A DNA stretch of 64,000 nucleotides from NCBI GenBank assembly GCA_024919175.1, contig CP103804.1, forward strand, positions 2,418,001 to 2,482,000, read 5' to 3'. This document shows, piece by piece, positions 41,941-48,603 of the stretch (positions are counted from its first letter, which is position 1; each line of letters begins with the position of its first letter). The notes below the pieces were generated by a model. It had not been told where the DNA came from, ran no database searches, and saw nothing but the letters and a program-made list of their open reading frames with translations. The position numbers and the translations under genes are program-made. The DNA comes from Clostridioides difficile. GTDB taxonomy: Bacteria > Bacillota > Clostridia > Peptostreptococcales > Peptostreptococcaceae.

Positions 41941-41949
41941 TGTTATAAT
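41941..41949 (+). promoter_or_regulatory. Extended -10 promoter of possible type I toxin gene
   Basis: TGTTATAAT (TATAAT 41944-41949). A start near 41956 would place the small stem CAAGA/TCTTG (41957-41970) at the very 5' end of the RNA, as seen in stable toxin mRNAs. Confidence 0.55.
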
Positions 41950-42033
41950 TAAAATGCAAGAATTATCTTGTGGAACTACAATCTAAGGGCGAAAGTTTTC
42001 AGAAATCACCTTCATGTGAAAGGGGGTGAGTAT

Positions 42034-42210
42034 ATGAAAACACTTATGTTTATACTTGTTATAGCGTATTACATTACCATTGTAATAAAATCTATTACAA
42101 CAATAGTAAAGTCTATAACAAGATTATTAGATTCTATAAGTAGATTAAAAGAATCTTTACATAAACTAAGAAATCGTCCTGACTGCAATCAAGACGATTT
42201 CAATGAATAA
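42034..42210 (+). CDS. Small hydrophobic-basic peptide, possible type I toxin
   Basis: 58 residues from ATG 42034, with AGGGGGTGAGTAT just upstream. Residues 3-32 are hydrophobic with regular Ile/Val (MKTLMFILVIAYYITIVIKS), followed by a basic tail, the layout of membrane-acting type I toxins. In the mRNA, 41974-41985 is exactly complementary over 12 bases to 42257-42268, so 5' and 3' ends can pair, and the coding end contains the inverted repeat GAAATCGTC/GACGATTTC. No sequence family was recognised. Confidence 0.55.
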   Translation: MKTLMFILVIAYYITIVIKSITTIVKSITRLLDSISRLKESLHKLRNRPDCNQDDFNE

Positions 42211-42237
42211 ATCATTACTTAAATTATTTTGAATTTG

Positions 42238-42275
42238 AAACTTCGCTCTAGAGCAATAGATTGTAGTTTCTTTTT
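42238..42275 (+). terminator. Terminator of possible toxin mRNA
   Basis: GAAACT/AGTTTC outer pairs with an inner palindrome GCTCTAGAGC, followed by T7. Its 3' arm is the segment that can alternatively pair with the mRNA 5' end. Confidence 0.65.
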
Positions 42276-42302
42276 TTGTTTTTGATACAAATTTACATCT
42301 TT

Positions 42303-42308
42303 ATTATA
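42303..42308 (-). promoter_or_regulatory. Possible antisense RNA promoter
   Basis: On the minus strand TATAAT occurs at 42308-42303, with a poor -35. An RNA starting near 42296 would run antisense over the 3' end of the toxin candidate, toward the inverted repeat at 42172-42203. Weak evidence. Confidence 0.3.
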
Positions 42309-42429
42309 ACTCATTTTAACAAAAAATAAAACTGTGAATACTAGAAATATATTTTAATTAATTTTTTATCATAATACTATTCAAAAGTATATAAAACTAA
42401 AAAGGGTTATTCTAAAAAATAGTGTCTAT

Positions 42430-42606
42430 CTAATTATATTTACTTACCAATACCATCACTTGGTGCAAACAAGATTCTACCACATTTTCTCCGTACTCTA
42501 GTATAAAATCATCTAACTGTGTATCTATAAAATCACAATAATCATATGTACTACTAATATATGTAGTCAACACGTGTGTACATCTATCTATTTTATCTCT
42601 AAACAT
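42430..42606 (-). CDS. Small protein (58 residues) behind c-di-GMP riboswitch
   Basis: Minus-strand ATG at 42606 with GGGGGATAATAATATAT upstream, stop at 42430. Reads MFRDKIDRCTHVLTTYISST and continues with 'YDYCDFIDTQLDDFILEYGENVVESCLHQVMVLVSKYN'. Acidic with four cysteines; no signal or membrane segment, no family recognised. The only gene downstream of the riboswitch, so its expression should follow c-di-GMP level. Confidence 0.6.
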   Translation of the reverse strand: MFRDKIDRCTHVLTTYISSTYDYCDFIDTQLDDFILEYGENVVESCLHQVMVLVSKYN

Positions 42607-42636
42607 ATATATTATTATCCCCCTAAAAAACTTTCA

Positions 42637-42750
42637 TAAAAACAAAAAGAACAATATCTTTTTGGCAACTGGCTAACGTGACTTATAAGATATTTTACAA
42701 GTCTCAGTCCCTATAGTTTTGCGTCACTAAATTTCTCTAGTTTTGCCGAT
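42637..42750 (-). promoter_or_regulatory. c-di-GMP-I riboswitch (GEMM-I) with terminator
   Basis: Minus strand, 5' to 3': GGCAA (42747-42743) opens P1; CTAGAGAAATTTAG forms the P2 hairpin with a GAAA tetraloop; GACGCAAA followed by CTATAGGGACT (42725-42706) is the conserved ligand-binding core; GCCAG (42673-42669) is the tetraloop-receptor side, and TTGCC (42668-42664) closes P1. Directly after it AAAAAGA/TCTTTTT (42663-42644) plus T's form a terminator. The aptamer/terminator order indicates a c-di-GMP OFF switch. Confidence 0.9.
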
Positions 42751-42974
42751 TTAGTTTTATTCTACAATTTAATAATACAATGTAATTAATTATTATTCAA
42801 CAAGATTGTTTGAAAATTTGAAAAATGAATAAGTTTACAAATATGAAAGCTATTTTTCTTATAAGAAAACAAACTAAATATGTAGAATTATTGGTAAAAC
42901 TTACCTGTATCAATCGAGATTAAACGGTCCTATTATTAATTTGAACTAGACAGAATTTGAGGGAGTGACAAAAA

Positions 42975-43352
42975 GTGGAAGAAGAAACATTAATAGAAGG
43001 GTTAGCAAGAGCAGAGTTTGTGGTAATGAATTATCTATGGGAAAAAGATTCTTTGATGTCTAAAAAAGAAATAATAAGAGACATAAAACAGATGTGTGGA
43101 TGGCACAGGAGCACAATAAAAATAGTGTTAAAAGGATTAATTTATAAGGGTTTTTTAGCGAGAGATATTATAAGATTTCAATCATATTATAAAATAATAA
43201 TAGATAGTGAAGAGTATGATGCTTTTAGTAAAAAAGTATTAAAATCTACTAAAAACAGAAGAATTATACGTTCTCTTACGACTACACATAAGTCTATAAG
43301 CAATGAAAAATTAGATAAATTAGAAGAGTATTATAGGAGCTTAGAGGAATAA
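42975..43352 (+). CDS. BlaI/MecI-family repressor, copy 1
   Basis: 125 residues, GTG start behind GAGGGAGTGAC. Winged helix: 'LARAEFVVMNYLWEKDSLMSKKEIIRDI', 'WHRSTIKIVLKGLIYKGFLAR', then a helical dimerisation part ending 'LDKLEEYYRSLEE'. BlaI proteins repress beta-lactamase or other operons and are inactivated by proteolysis via a BlaR sensor; no sensor is nearby. Divergent enough from copy 2 to indicate old duplication. Within the prophage, next to its right end. Confidence 0.85.
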   Translation: MEEETLIEGLARAEFVVMNYLWEKDSLMSKKEIIRDIKQMCGWHRSTIKIVLKGLIYKGFLARDIIRFQSYYKIIIDSEEYDAFSKKVLKSTKNRRIIRSLTTTHKSISNEKLDKLEEYYRSLEE

Positions 43353-43455
43353 TATGGTAAAAATTGGATGGAATTATTTGCCTTAATTCTCTTGCTTGGA
43401 AAACTTTATTGATGTAGAATTTACATATACATAAATCGGTAAAGGGGTGTAGACT

Positions 43456-43842
43456 ATGAAAATTAGTAAATTACCAGAGGCGGAATTAAAAGTTATGAGA
43501 TATATTTGGGAAGCTAACAAAGTACTAACTTCTAAGGAATTAGTTGTTGCAATGGAAGAAAAATATAACTGGAATGAATCAACTACATTTACAGTTTTAA
43601 AAAGGTTAGAGAGAAGGGAATTTTTAAGCACAGAGAAAATAGGTAAACTTACACACTATAATATACTAGTAAAAGAAAAAAAGTATATAAGGTTTGAAAC
43701 GAAAGAATTTTTGAAGAATATACATAAAAATTCAGTTAAGAGCTTGATTTCAGCATTGCATAGAGATGATGAAGAGTTAGATGAAAAGAAATTAAATGAG
43801 TTAGAAGAGTATTTTAAGAATTTAGAAGAAGATAAAAAATAA
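43456..43842 (+). CDS. BlaI/MecI-family repressor, copy 2
   Basis: 128 residues. 'KLPEAELKVMRYIWEANKVLTSKELVVAMEEKYNWNESTTFTVLKRLERREFLSTEKIGKLTHYN' is the standard BlaI helix-turn-helix and wing. AAAGGGGTG site. It closes with the same 'LNELEEYFKNLEE' end as copy 1. Target genes unknown; host beta-lactamase control or phage right-end genes are both possible. Confidence 0.88.
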   Translation: MKISKLPEAELKVMRYIWEANKVLTSKELVVAMEEKYNWNESTTFTVLKRLERREFLSTEKIGKLTHYNILVKEKKYIRFETKEFLKNIHKNSVKSLISALHRDDEELDEKKLNELEEYFKNLEEDKK

Positions 43843-43865
43843 AGAGCATTATTTGAAAAAGAAAA

Positions 43866-43896
43866 AATAGGTGGCAAATTGTTTTTGCCACCTATT
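43866..43896. terminator. Strong terminator after BlaI pair
   Basis: Thirteen-bp perfect stem (43866-43878/43884-43896) with loop TTGTT, containing GGTGGCAA. A third TTGCCACC copy follows at 43897-43903. The phage-side sequence beyond is A/T-rich up to the border. Confidence 0.8.
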
Positions 43897-44044
43897 TGCC
43901 ACCAAACTAGTTTGATAAAATAAAATACAAATAAAGAAGCATAAATAAAATAAAATAAAGAAATCGTTTTAGATAAATTGTAAATAGGTGTGTTCGTAGA
44001 AATATAAATAAGTATAAATAAACATAAAGAAAATATAAGAATTA

Positions 44045-44062
44045 CAAGAGTAAAATCAACCC
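44045..44062. other. Prophage right attachment site (approximate)
   Basis: On the minus strand the amidohydrolase reading matches its family through 'VPERVDFTL' (ending about 44046) and then continues into unrelated, low-complexity phage sequence. The recombination core should lie in or next to this stretch. Its exact length needs the left junction, which is outside the window. Confidence 0.6.
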
Positions 44063-44885
44063 TTTCAGGAACTACATTTGATGAGGATGGATAGAAGTTC
44101 ATTTTTCCAACCGTAGCAACTAAATCAGGCGTTGTCTTAGCTATATTTTCAATTGCTAATACACACTCACAAGCACAACATCCAGCATCAAATCGCATAT
44201 CCATTGGTAGTGTTCCAGCATGACCAGATTTGCCATTTACTGATATTTTATAACTCTTAAATCCTGTAATACTTGAAACAATTCCAGCAGAAAGGGAGTT
44301 GTTTTCTAATACAGGTCCTTGCTCGATATGGAACTCTAAATAAGCATCAATATCTTTTCTAGGGTGTAAATTTATTAAATTTTTAGTATCAAATCCAAAT
44401 CTTGTTACAGCTTCTTCAAGTGTAATTCCATTTTCATCAACAGATTTTAGTAGTTCCTTTTTAAAAGTACCAGCAAAAACTTTACTTCCCATCAAAGATG
44501 TTTCAAATCTTGTTCCTTCTTCTTCAGCAAATGCAACTAATTTAATATTAAATGGATAAGATTTATTATTATTTATAGCTTCTTCAAGTCCAATTAGAGG
44601 AACAATTATTCCTAGCATTCCATCAAATATACCACCACATTTTACACTATCTTGATGAGAAGCAACTACTAATGTAGGAGCATTTAAGAAGGTAGATTTA
44701 TATGTACCTATAACATTTCCAATATCATCAATTTCAACATCAAGATTTAAACCTTTCATCCAAGAACTTATTAATTCGATTGATTTTTTATGCTCATCAG
44801 TTAATATAAGTCTTGTAAGACCTGTTGTTGTTGAGCTTATTTTTCCTAGTGTTTGTAAATAATCCATACATTTTTGTCCTAACAT
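44045..44885 (-). pseudogene. M20-family amidohydrolase (allantoate/N-carbamoyl amino acid type), split by prophage
   Basis: About 280 N-terminal residues of a roughly 410-residue enzyme. Metal-binding region 'VVASHQDSVKCGGIFDGMLG' (His, Asp), 'AEEEGTRFETSLMGSKVFAG' (Glu pair) and 'LEFHIEQGPVLE' (His) are present; the dimerisation domain 'FKSYKISVNGKSGHAGTLPMDMR' also. The C-terminal part with the last metal ligand is missing, and the open frame runs on for about 130 non-homologous residues into phage DNA (to 43656), antisense to the BlaI gene. The rest of the gene should be at the left end of the prophage. Confidence 0.85.
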
Positions 44886-45315
44886 AGGTACCCTCCTAAA
44901 AATATAATTTTTATTATATGACTACTAATTGTGTTGATTATAGACTATAAAATTATTCCATGTATCTTTAAATCTTGAAACTATTTTTCTGATACTAAGA
45001 AGAATAGTATGGTATAAAAAACAGTAATCATGAGTTTTTAAAACTAGTAAAACTATTTAAATTACCATTTAGAATCACTTTTTTTATTTATTACTCTATT
45101 TTTCTACTTAATAATAGAATTGTCGACTAAATTTATCAGATAATTATATTATATCAGTATATTTGGAAAATAGTAGGATGTTATTGAATAAATAGATAAT
45201 AAAAAAGAAAAAAGCCTAGTAGAAATAAAGTTATAATAAATAAAAATACTATCAACTTTTATCTCAATAGTATTTTTATCAAATTATTTAAATGTAAAAA
45301 TGAATATGGATGTTT
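44886..45315. other. Intergenic stretch with bidirectional terminator
   Basis: No ORF seen. A TATAAT on the minus strand about 50-60 bases before the amidohydrolase start is a possible promoter. A 10-bp stem AAAAATACTA/TAGTATTTTT at 45242-45277 with A- and T-rich flanks would end the ABC operon. Confidence 0.6.
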
Positions 45316-45954
45316 TTATACTTCTTTTTTACAATAAATTTTTGTAGAAATAAAATATGAAATTACAAAGAATAAAATAGCAATAAATGGAAGACAATAA
45401 ACTAAAGTATTAAGTATAATCTCAATAGATATATTTGAATTAAATCTTTCCAAAAGACTTTTAAGTCCTAATATTACAGCAGTAGGAATTAAAAAGCATG
45501 CGATCATTAATAAACGAGCCTTTTCTGTGCCAAATTTATAAATAAGTGGTAAAATAAAACTAGCAAAACATACTGAAATTGATAAGATTAAGCCTGTAAT
45601 AATTAAAGTTTCACCTAATACAAGTGTATTTTTAAAATATCCAATAACAATACTAATGATAAGTGAAAAAATTACGCCTATTAAGCTAAATATTAACATA
45701 GTTAAATATTTACTTAATACAATAGTATTACGTTTGATAGGCATTGTAAGTACATAACTATCCCATTTATTTAAATCATCATATGAAAATGTTGAAACAA
45801 ACATTGTTGTACATAAAACTATAATAACACCCACAAAACTACTATTATTTCCATCTCCAACAGAAGATATATATCCAAATACAATCATAAATAAAATCAT
45901 AACTTTTATATTGCTTTTTAAATTAAGTAAATCTTTTAAAATTAGCCCCTTCAT
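45316..45954 (-). CDS. ABC-2 transporter permease
   Basis: 212 residues with about six membrane helices: 'VMILFMIVFGYISSVG', 'FVGVIIVLCTTMFVSTF', 'LTMLIFSLIGVIFSLIISIVIGYF', 'LIITGLILSISVCFASFILPLIY', 'LLMIACFLIPTAVILGL' and 'LVYCLPFIAILFFVISYFIS'. ABC-2 type, as in YtrC/bacitracin-like exporters. Its start overlaps the ATPase stop. Last gene of the gntR-ABC operon. Confidence 0.85.
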   Translation of the reverse strand: MKGLILKDLLNLKSNIKVMILFMIVFGYISSVGDGNNSSFVGVIIVLCTTMFVSTFSYDDLNKWDSYVLTMPIKRNTIVLSKYLTMLIFSLIGVIFSLIISIVIGYFKNTLVLGETLIITGLILSISVCFASFILPLIYKFGTEKARLLMIACFLIPTAVILGLKSLLERFNSNISIEIILNTLVYCLPFIAILFFVISYFISTKIYCKKEV

Positions 45955-46808
45955 TATTTATCACCTCTCACATAAAATAACATAATTTCTTCAATTGATG
46001 TATTATCAACTATAAGATTTGGATGTTTTGTAATAAATTTATACTTGTCTTTAAGTAGTACTTCATATCCAAATTGACTTTTACGATAATATGAATAATC
46101 TTCATTTGTGAGTTTAGCAAAATCATTAGAATTACATTTTAAGATACCCATAGTATCGATTAATTCATCTTTGTTTTCGCTAAATACAATTTTTCCTTTA
46201 TGTATAAATGTAATATAATCTGCTATTTTATCCAAATCACTTGTAATGTGTGAAGATAAAATAATAGAATGTTCTTCATCTTGTATAAAATCTAAGAATA
46301 TATCCAATATTTCTTCTCTTACAATAGGGTCAAGTGAACTAGTTGCTTCATCTAATATTAATAACTTTGGTTTATGAGATAAAGCTACAGCAATACTAAG
46401 TTTCATTTTATTACCTTTTGAGAATTCTTTAATTAGTTTATTATCTGGAACCCTTAATTTTTTTAAGTATTCTTTAAATAGTGTATCATCCCAGTTTTTA
46501 TAGATATGGCTCATAATTTTTGAGATATTATTTGTATTTAAATTATCATGAAAGTTGCTTCCTTCAAATACCACACCAATTTGTTCTTTGATTTCTTTTT
46601 CATTTTTTATGTTATCAAGTCCAAAGATTTCTATATTTCCACTATCATAAGATATTAAATTTAAAATTGATTTTAGTGTAGTAGTTTTTCCTGCACCATT
46701 TTCACCTACAAATCCCATTATAGAACCTTTTGGTACTGAAAAAGAAACATCTTGTAATGCAAAATTTTTGTAAGATTTATTTAGGTTTTTTATAGTTATT
46801 GCGTCCAT
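45954..46808 (-). CDS. ABC transporter ATPase (YtrB/BcrA-like)
   Basis: 284 residues from ATG 46808, which is about nine bases from GGGAG; the alternative ATG 46817 overlaps the gntR stop as ATGA. Walker A 'GENGAGKTT', ABC signature degenerate 'FSKGNKMKLSIA', Walker B 'LLILDEATSSLDP', H-loop 'SSHITSDLD'. Pairs with the permease to export a peptide or lipid; typical of gntR-linked antibiotic-response transporters. Confidence 0.9.
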   Translation of the reverse strand: MDAITIKNLNKSYKNFALQDVSFSVPKGSIMGFVGENGAGKTTTLKSILNLISYDSGNIEIFGLDNIKNEKEIKEQIGVVFEGSNFHDNLNTNNISKIMSHIYKNWDDTLFKEYLKKLRVPDNKLIKEFSKGNKMKLSIAVALSHKPKLLILDEATSSLDPIVREEILDIFLDFIQDEEHSIILSSHITSDLDKIADYITFIHKGKIVFSENKDELIDTMGILKCNSNDFAKLTNEDYSYYRKSQFGYEVLLKDKYKFITKHPNLIVDNTSIEEIMLFYVRGDK

Positions 46809-46813
46809 AATTA

Positions 46814-47188
46814 TCATTCTCCCTTATATAATAAAAGTAAAATATCCTTTAACTCATCATATGTAATACCACTACTTTGAGCTGTATCAACTGCTTTTTG
46901 TAGGTATTCTTCAATTAAACGAAGTTGTTCTTCTTTAACAAAATCCATGTTTTTGCCAGATACGAAACTACCTTTACCAGTAACTGTTTCAATAAATCCA
47001 TCATGCTCTAAATCGCTATATGCTCGTTTTGTAGTAATTACACTTATTCTAAGTTCTTTTGCTAATAATCTCATACTTGGAAGAGCAGTACCTTCTGGTA
47101 ACTCTCCACTTATAATCATACTTTTAATCTGTGTAGTAATTTGTTCATATATTGGCTTGCCACTTGAATTACTAATAACTATATTCAA
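46814..47188 (-). CDS. GntR-family repressor (YtrA subfamily)
   Basis: 124 residues. 'KPIYEQITTQIKSMIISGELPEGTALPSMRLLAKELRISVITTKRAYSDLEHDGFIETVTGKGSFVS' is a full GntR winged helix; the short C-terminus without ligand domain is the YtrA type. Heads its own ABC operon behind AAGGAGGTG. An operator-like palindrome and a perfect promoter lie upstream. Confidence 0.93.
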   Translation of the reverse strand: MNIVISNSSGKPIYEQITTQIKSMIISGELPEGTALPSMRLLAKELRISVITTKRAYSDLEHDGFIETVTGKGSFVSGKNMDFVKEEQLRLIEEYLQKAVDTAQSSGITYDELKDILLLLYKGE

Positions 47189-47207
47189 TTAGACACCTCC
47201 TTAAATT

Positions 47208-47255
47208 GTATATATAGTATATATACATTATATAAATATATATATACTATGTCAA
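47208..47255 (-). promoter_or_regulatory. Promoter and GntR operator for ABC operon
   Basis: Minus strand: TTGACA (47255-47250), 17-base spacer, TATAAT (47232-47227). A 19-bp perfect palindrome of GTATATATA and its complement around a central G (47208-47226) overlaps the start point. This fits repression by the YtrA-like protein. Confidence 0.88.
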
Positions 47256-47540
47256 GTAAACACACAAAAAAATAATTGGAAATATTATGAATTTAATGGT
47301 TTTGCTTTATAGAAAAGATTATTTTAAAGCCTATTAAAATTTTTAAAAAAATTTTACAAATATTATTCAAAAATCTTGCCAATAAATTGAAAACGCTAAT
47401 TTTAAAAAAAAGTAAAGTTTAGCTTTTAGCTAAATAAAAGTTTACTTTATAGATAAACTTTTGTTGTTTTTGCTTTTGACATACATATTTTTTTGTAATA
47501 TATTTATATTATCAATTAGAGATAAGGAGAGTGAGAAGAG
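47256..47540. other. Intergenic, A/T-rich with nested hairpins
   Basis: No ORF. Hairpins TTTAGCT/AGCTAAA near 47418-47434 and AAAAGTTTA/TAAACTTTT near 47436-47464 stand side by side, the second followed by a T-rich run. They could form a weak terminator or a short RNA. Confidence 0.35.
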
Positions 47541-47954
47541 ATATTTAATTTAGATAAGGCATTAAAAAAAGATTTAAATCAAGAATACACAGAGAGTAGA
47601 AATTTGGTTATGGACAAAAGTAAATATATGAATGTTTGCTTTAAAAATTATATCAAAGTGGCAGAAGGAATGTATACTAAGAGAGATTTAATTCCAATAA
47701 AATTAATAAATTCTATGGATAAAAATAATAAGATTAGAAAAACACTACATGAATTATCTTGTGAATTTGAATATCCAAAAACTTCCTTATCTTCATTGTT
47801 TACAGAACTAAAAAAATTAGATTTTTTGCAGAGAGTAAAGAATGGTGAGTATATGATAAATCCACATATAGCATATAAAGGAAATAGAGCTGATAAAGAA
47901 AATTTATTAGAAGAATATAATCAGATAAAAAGACCTAATAAGGTTAGTAAATAA
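47541..47954 (+). CDS. RepL-like winged-helix protein
   Basis: From 47541 the frame reads 'ATA TTT AAT TTA GAT AAG' and encodes 137 residues; TAAGGAGAG lies upstream at the expected side, while the first usual start codons (TTG 47604, ATG 47610) have no good site. This suggests a rare ATA start or a start further in. 'KLINSMDKNNKIRKTLHELSCEFEYPKTSLSSLFTELKKLDFLQRVKNGEYMINPHIAYKG' is like the helix-turn-helix of plasmid RepL proteins. No plasmid functions are nearby; it may be a relic regulator. It is coupled to the next gene (16 bases). Confidence 0.6.
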   Translation: MFNLDKALKKDLNQEYTESRNLVMDKSKYMNVCFKNYIKVAEGMYTKRDLIPIKLINSMDKNNKIRKTLHELSCEFEYPKTSLSSLFTELKKLDFLQRVKNGEYMINPHIAYKGNRADKENLLEEYNQIKRPNKVSK

Positions 47955-47970
47955 GGAAGAAGGTTTTTAT

Positions 47971-48567
47971 ATGAGTTTAAAACTTGATAGAAATGTTCTA
48001 CAGTGGTTTGATTATGTATTTGAAAATGAAGAAACTAGTTTGAGATATTATAATTTTGAATGTACATTAAAAGAGATTAGCACAACTAATTTAAACAAAG
48101 TAGCATTTATATTAGAAAAAAATAATTCTAAATACTGGAAGTTGTATTTTGAAATACCAGCCGAAGTTACTTTGAAACTTAGACAAAACATTCATCCTTT
48201 ATTTAGAGAGTATATATACGAACAAATATCACTGTATAACGATAATCAAATTTACAATTTCGTAAATTCAAACATATTAAAGGTGTTTAATAATATTGCC
48301 ATTTACCAATATAATCTTTTAGAAAATCTATATACTATTGATTTTAGAAAGAGTTTTATAGATAAATGCCAGTATTTATTAATAGGTGAAAAAAGACTTA
48401 TAGATAAAGACTTATATTTAAGGGCAAAATCAAAAGAAGTATTTGATTTTTTTAATTCAGATGGAACCTTTAATCTGACATTAAGCTTTGATATACAAAA
48501 AAATGAAAATTTGCTTGATAGTCTTTTAGAGCTTAGAAAATCAATAATCATAAATGAGAGAATTTAA
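47971..48567 (+). CDS. Conserved-looking protein of unknown function
   Basis: 198 residues, AAGGAAGAAGGTTTTT site. Mixed helix/strand, aromatic-rich ('WFDYVFENEETSLRYYNFECTL', 'YWKLYFEIPAEVTLKLRQNIHPLFREYI'). No motif or membrane segment recognised. Likely transcribed with the RepL-like gene upstream; clpB follows after 36 bases. Confidence 0.6.
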   Translation: MSLKLDRNVLQWFDYVFENEETSLRYYNFECTLKEISTTNLNKVAFILEKNNSKYWKLYFEIPAEVTLKLRQNIHPLFREYIYEQISLYNDNQIYNFVNSNILKVFNNIAIYQYNLLENLYTIDFRKSFIDKCQYLLIGEKRLIDKDLYLRAKSKEVFDFFNSDGTFNLTLSFDIQKNENLLDSLLELRKSIIINERI

Positions 48568-48603
48568 TTTATTTGGATATAATATTAAAATGGAGGGATT
48601 TAT

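Larger units (their letters stand above)
1..44060. mobile_element. Myovirus-type prophage, right-hand part
   Basis: A continuous phage gene order runs from replication through packaging, head, contractile tail (sheath at 20.4 kb, tube at 21.5 kb, tape measure, baseplate J), fibres and lysis. No integrase or left attachment site is in the window, so the element starts upstream. The right border is placed near 44,045-44,060, where the coding sequence of a host M20 amidohydrolase stops matching its family and runs into phage-side A/T-rich sequence. All structural genes are intact by length and frame, so the prophage looks potentially functional. The gene order resembles known C. difficile myophages, but no comparison was run. 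Confidence 0.93.

Noticed and set aside
43656..44044. C-terminal 130 residues of the minus-strand amidohydrolase ORF
   Set aside because: Low-complexity hydrophobic translation with no family match, antisense to a clear BlaI gene; it is read-through into phage DNA.
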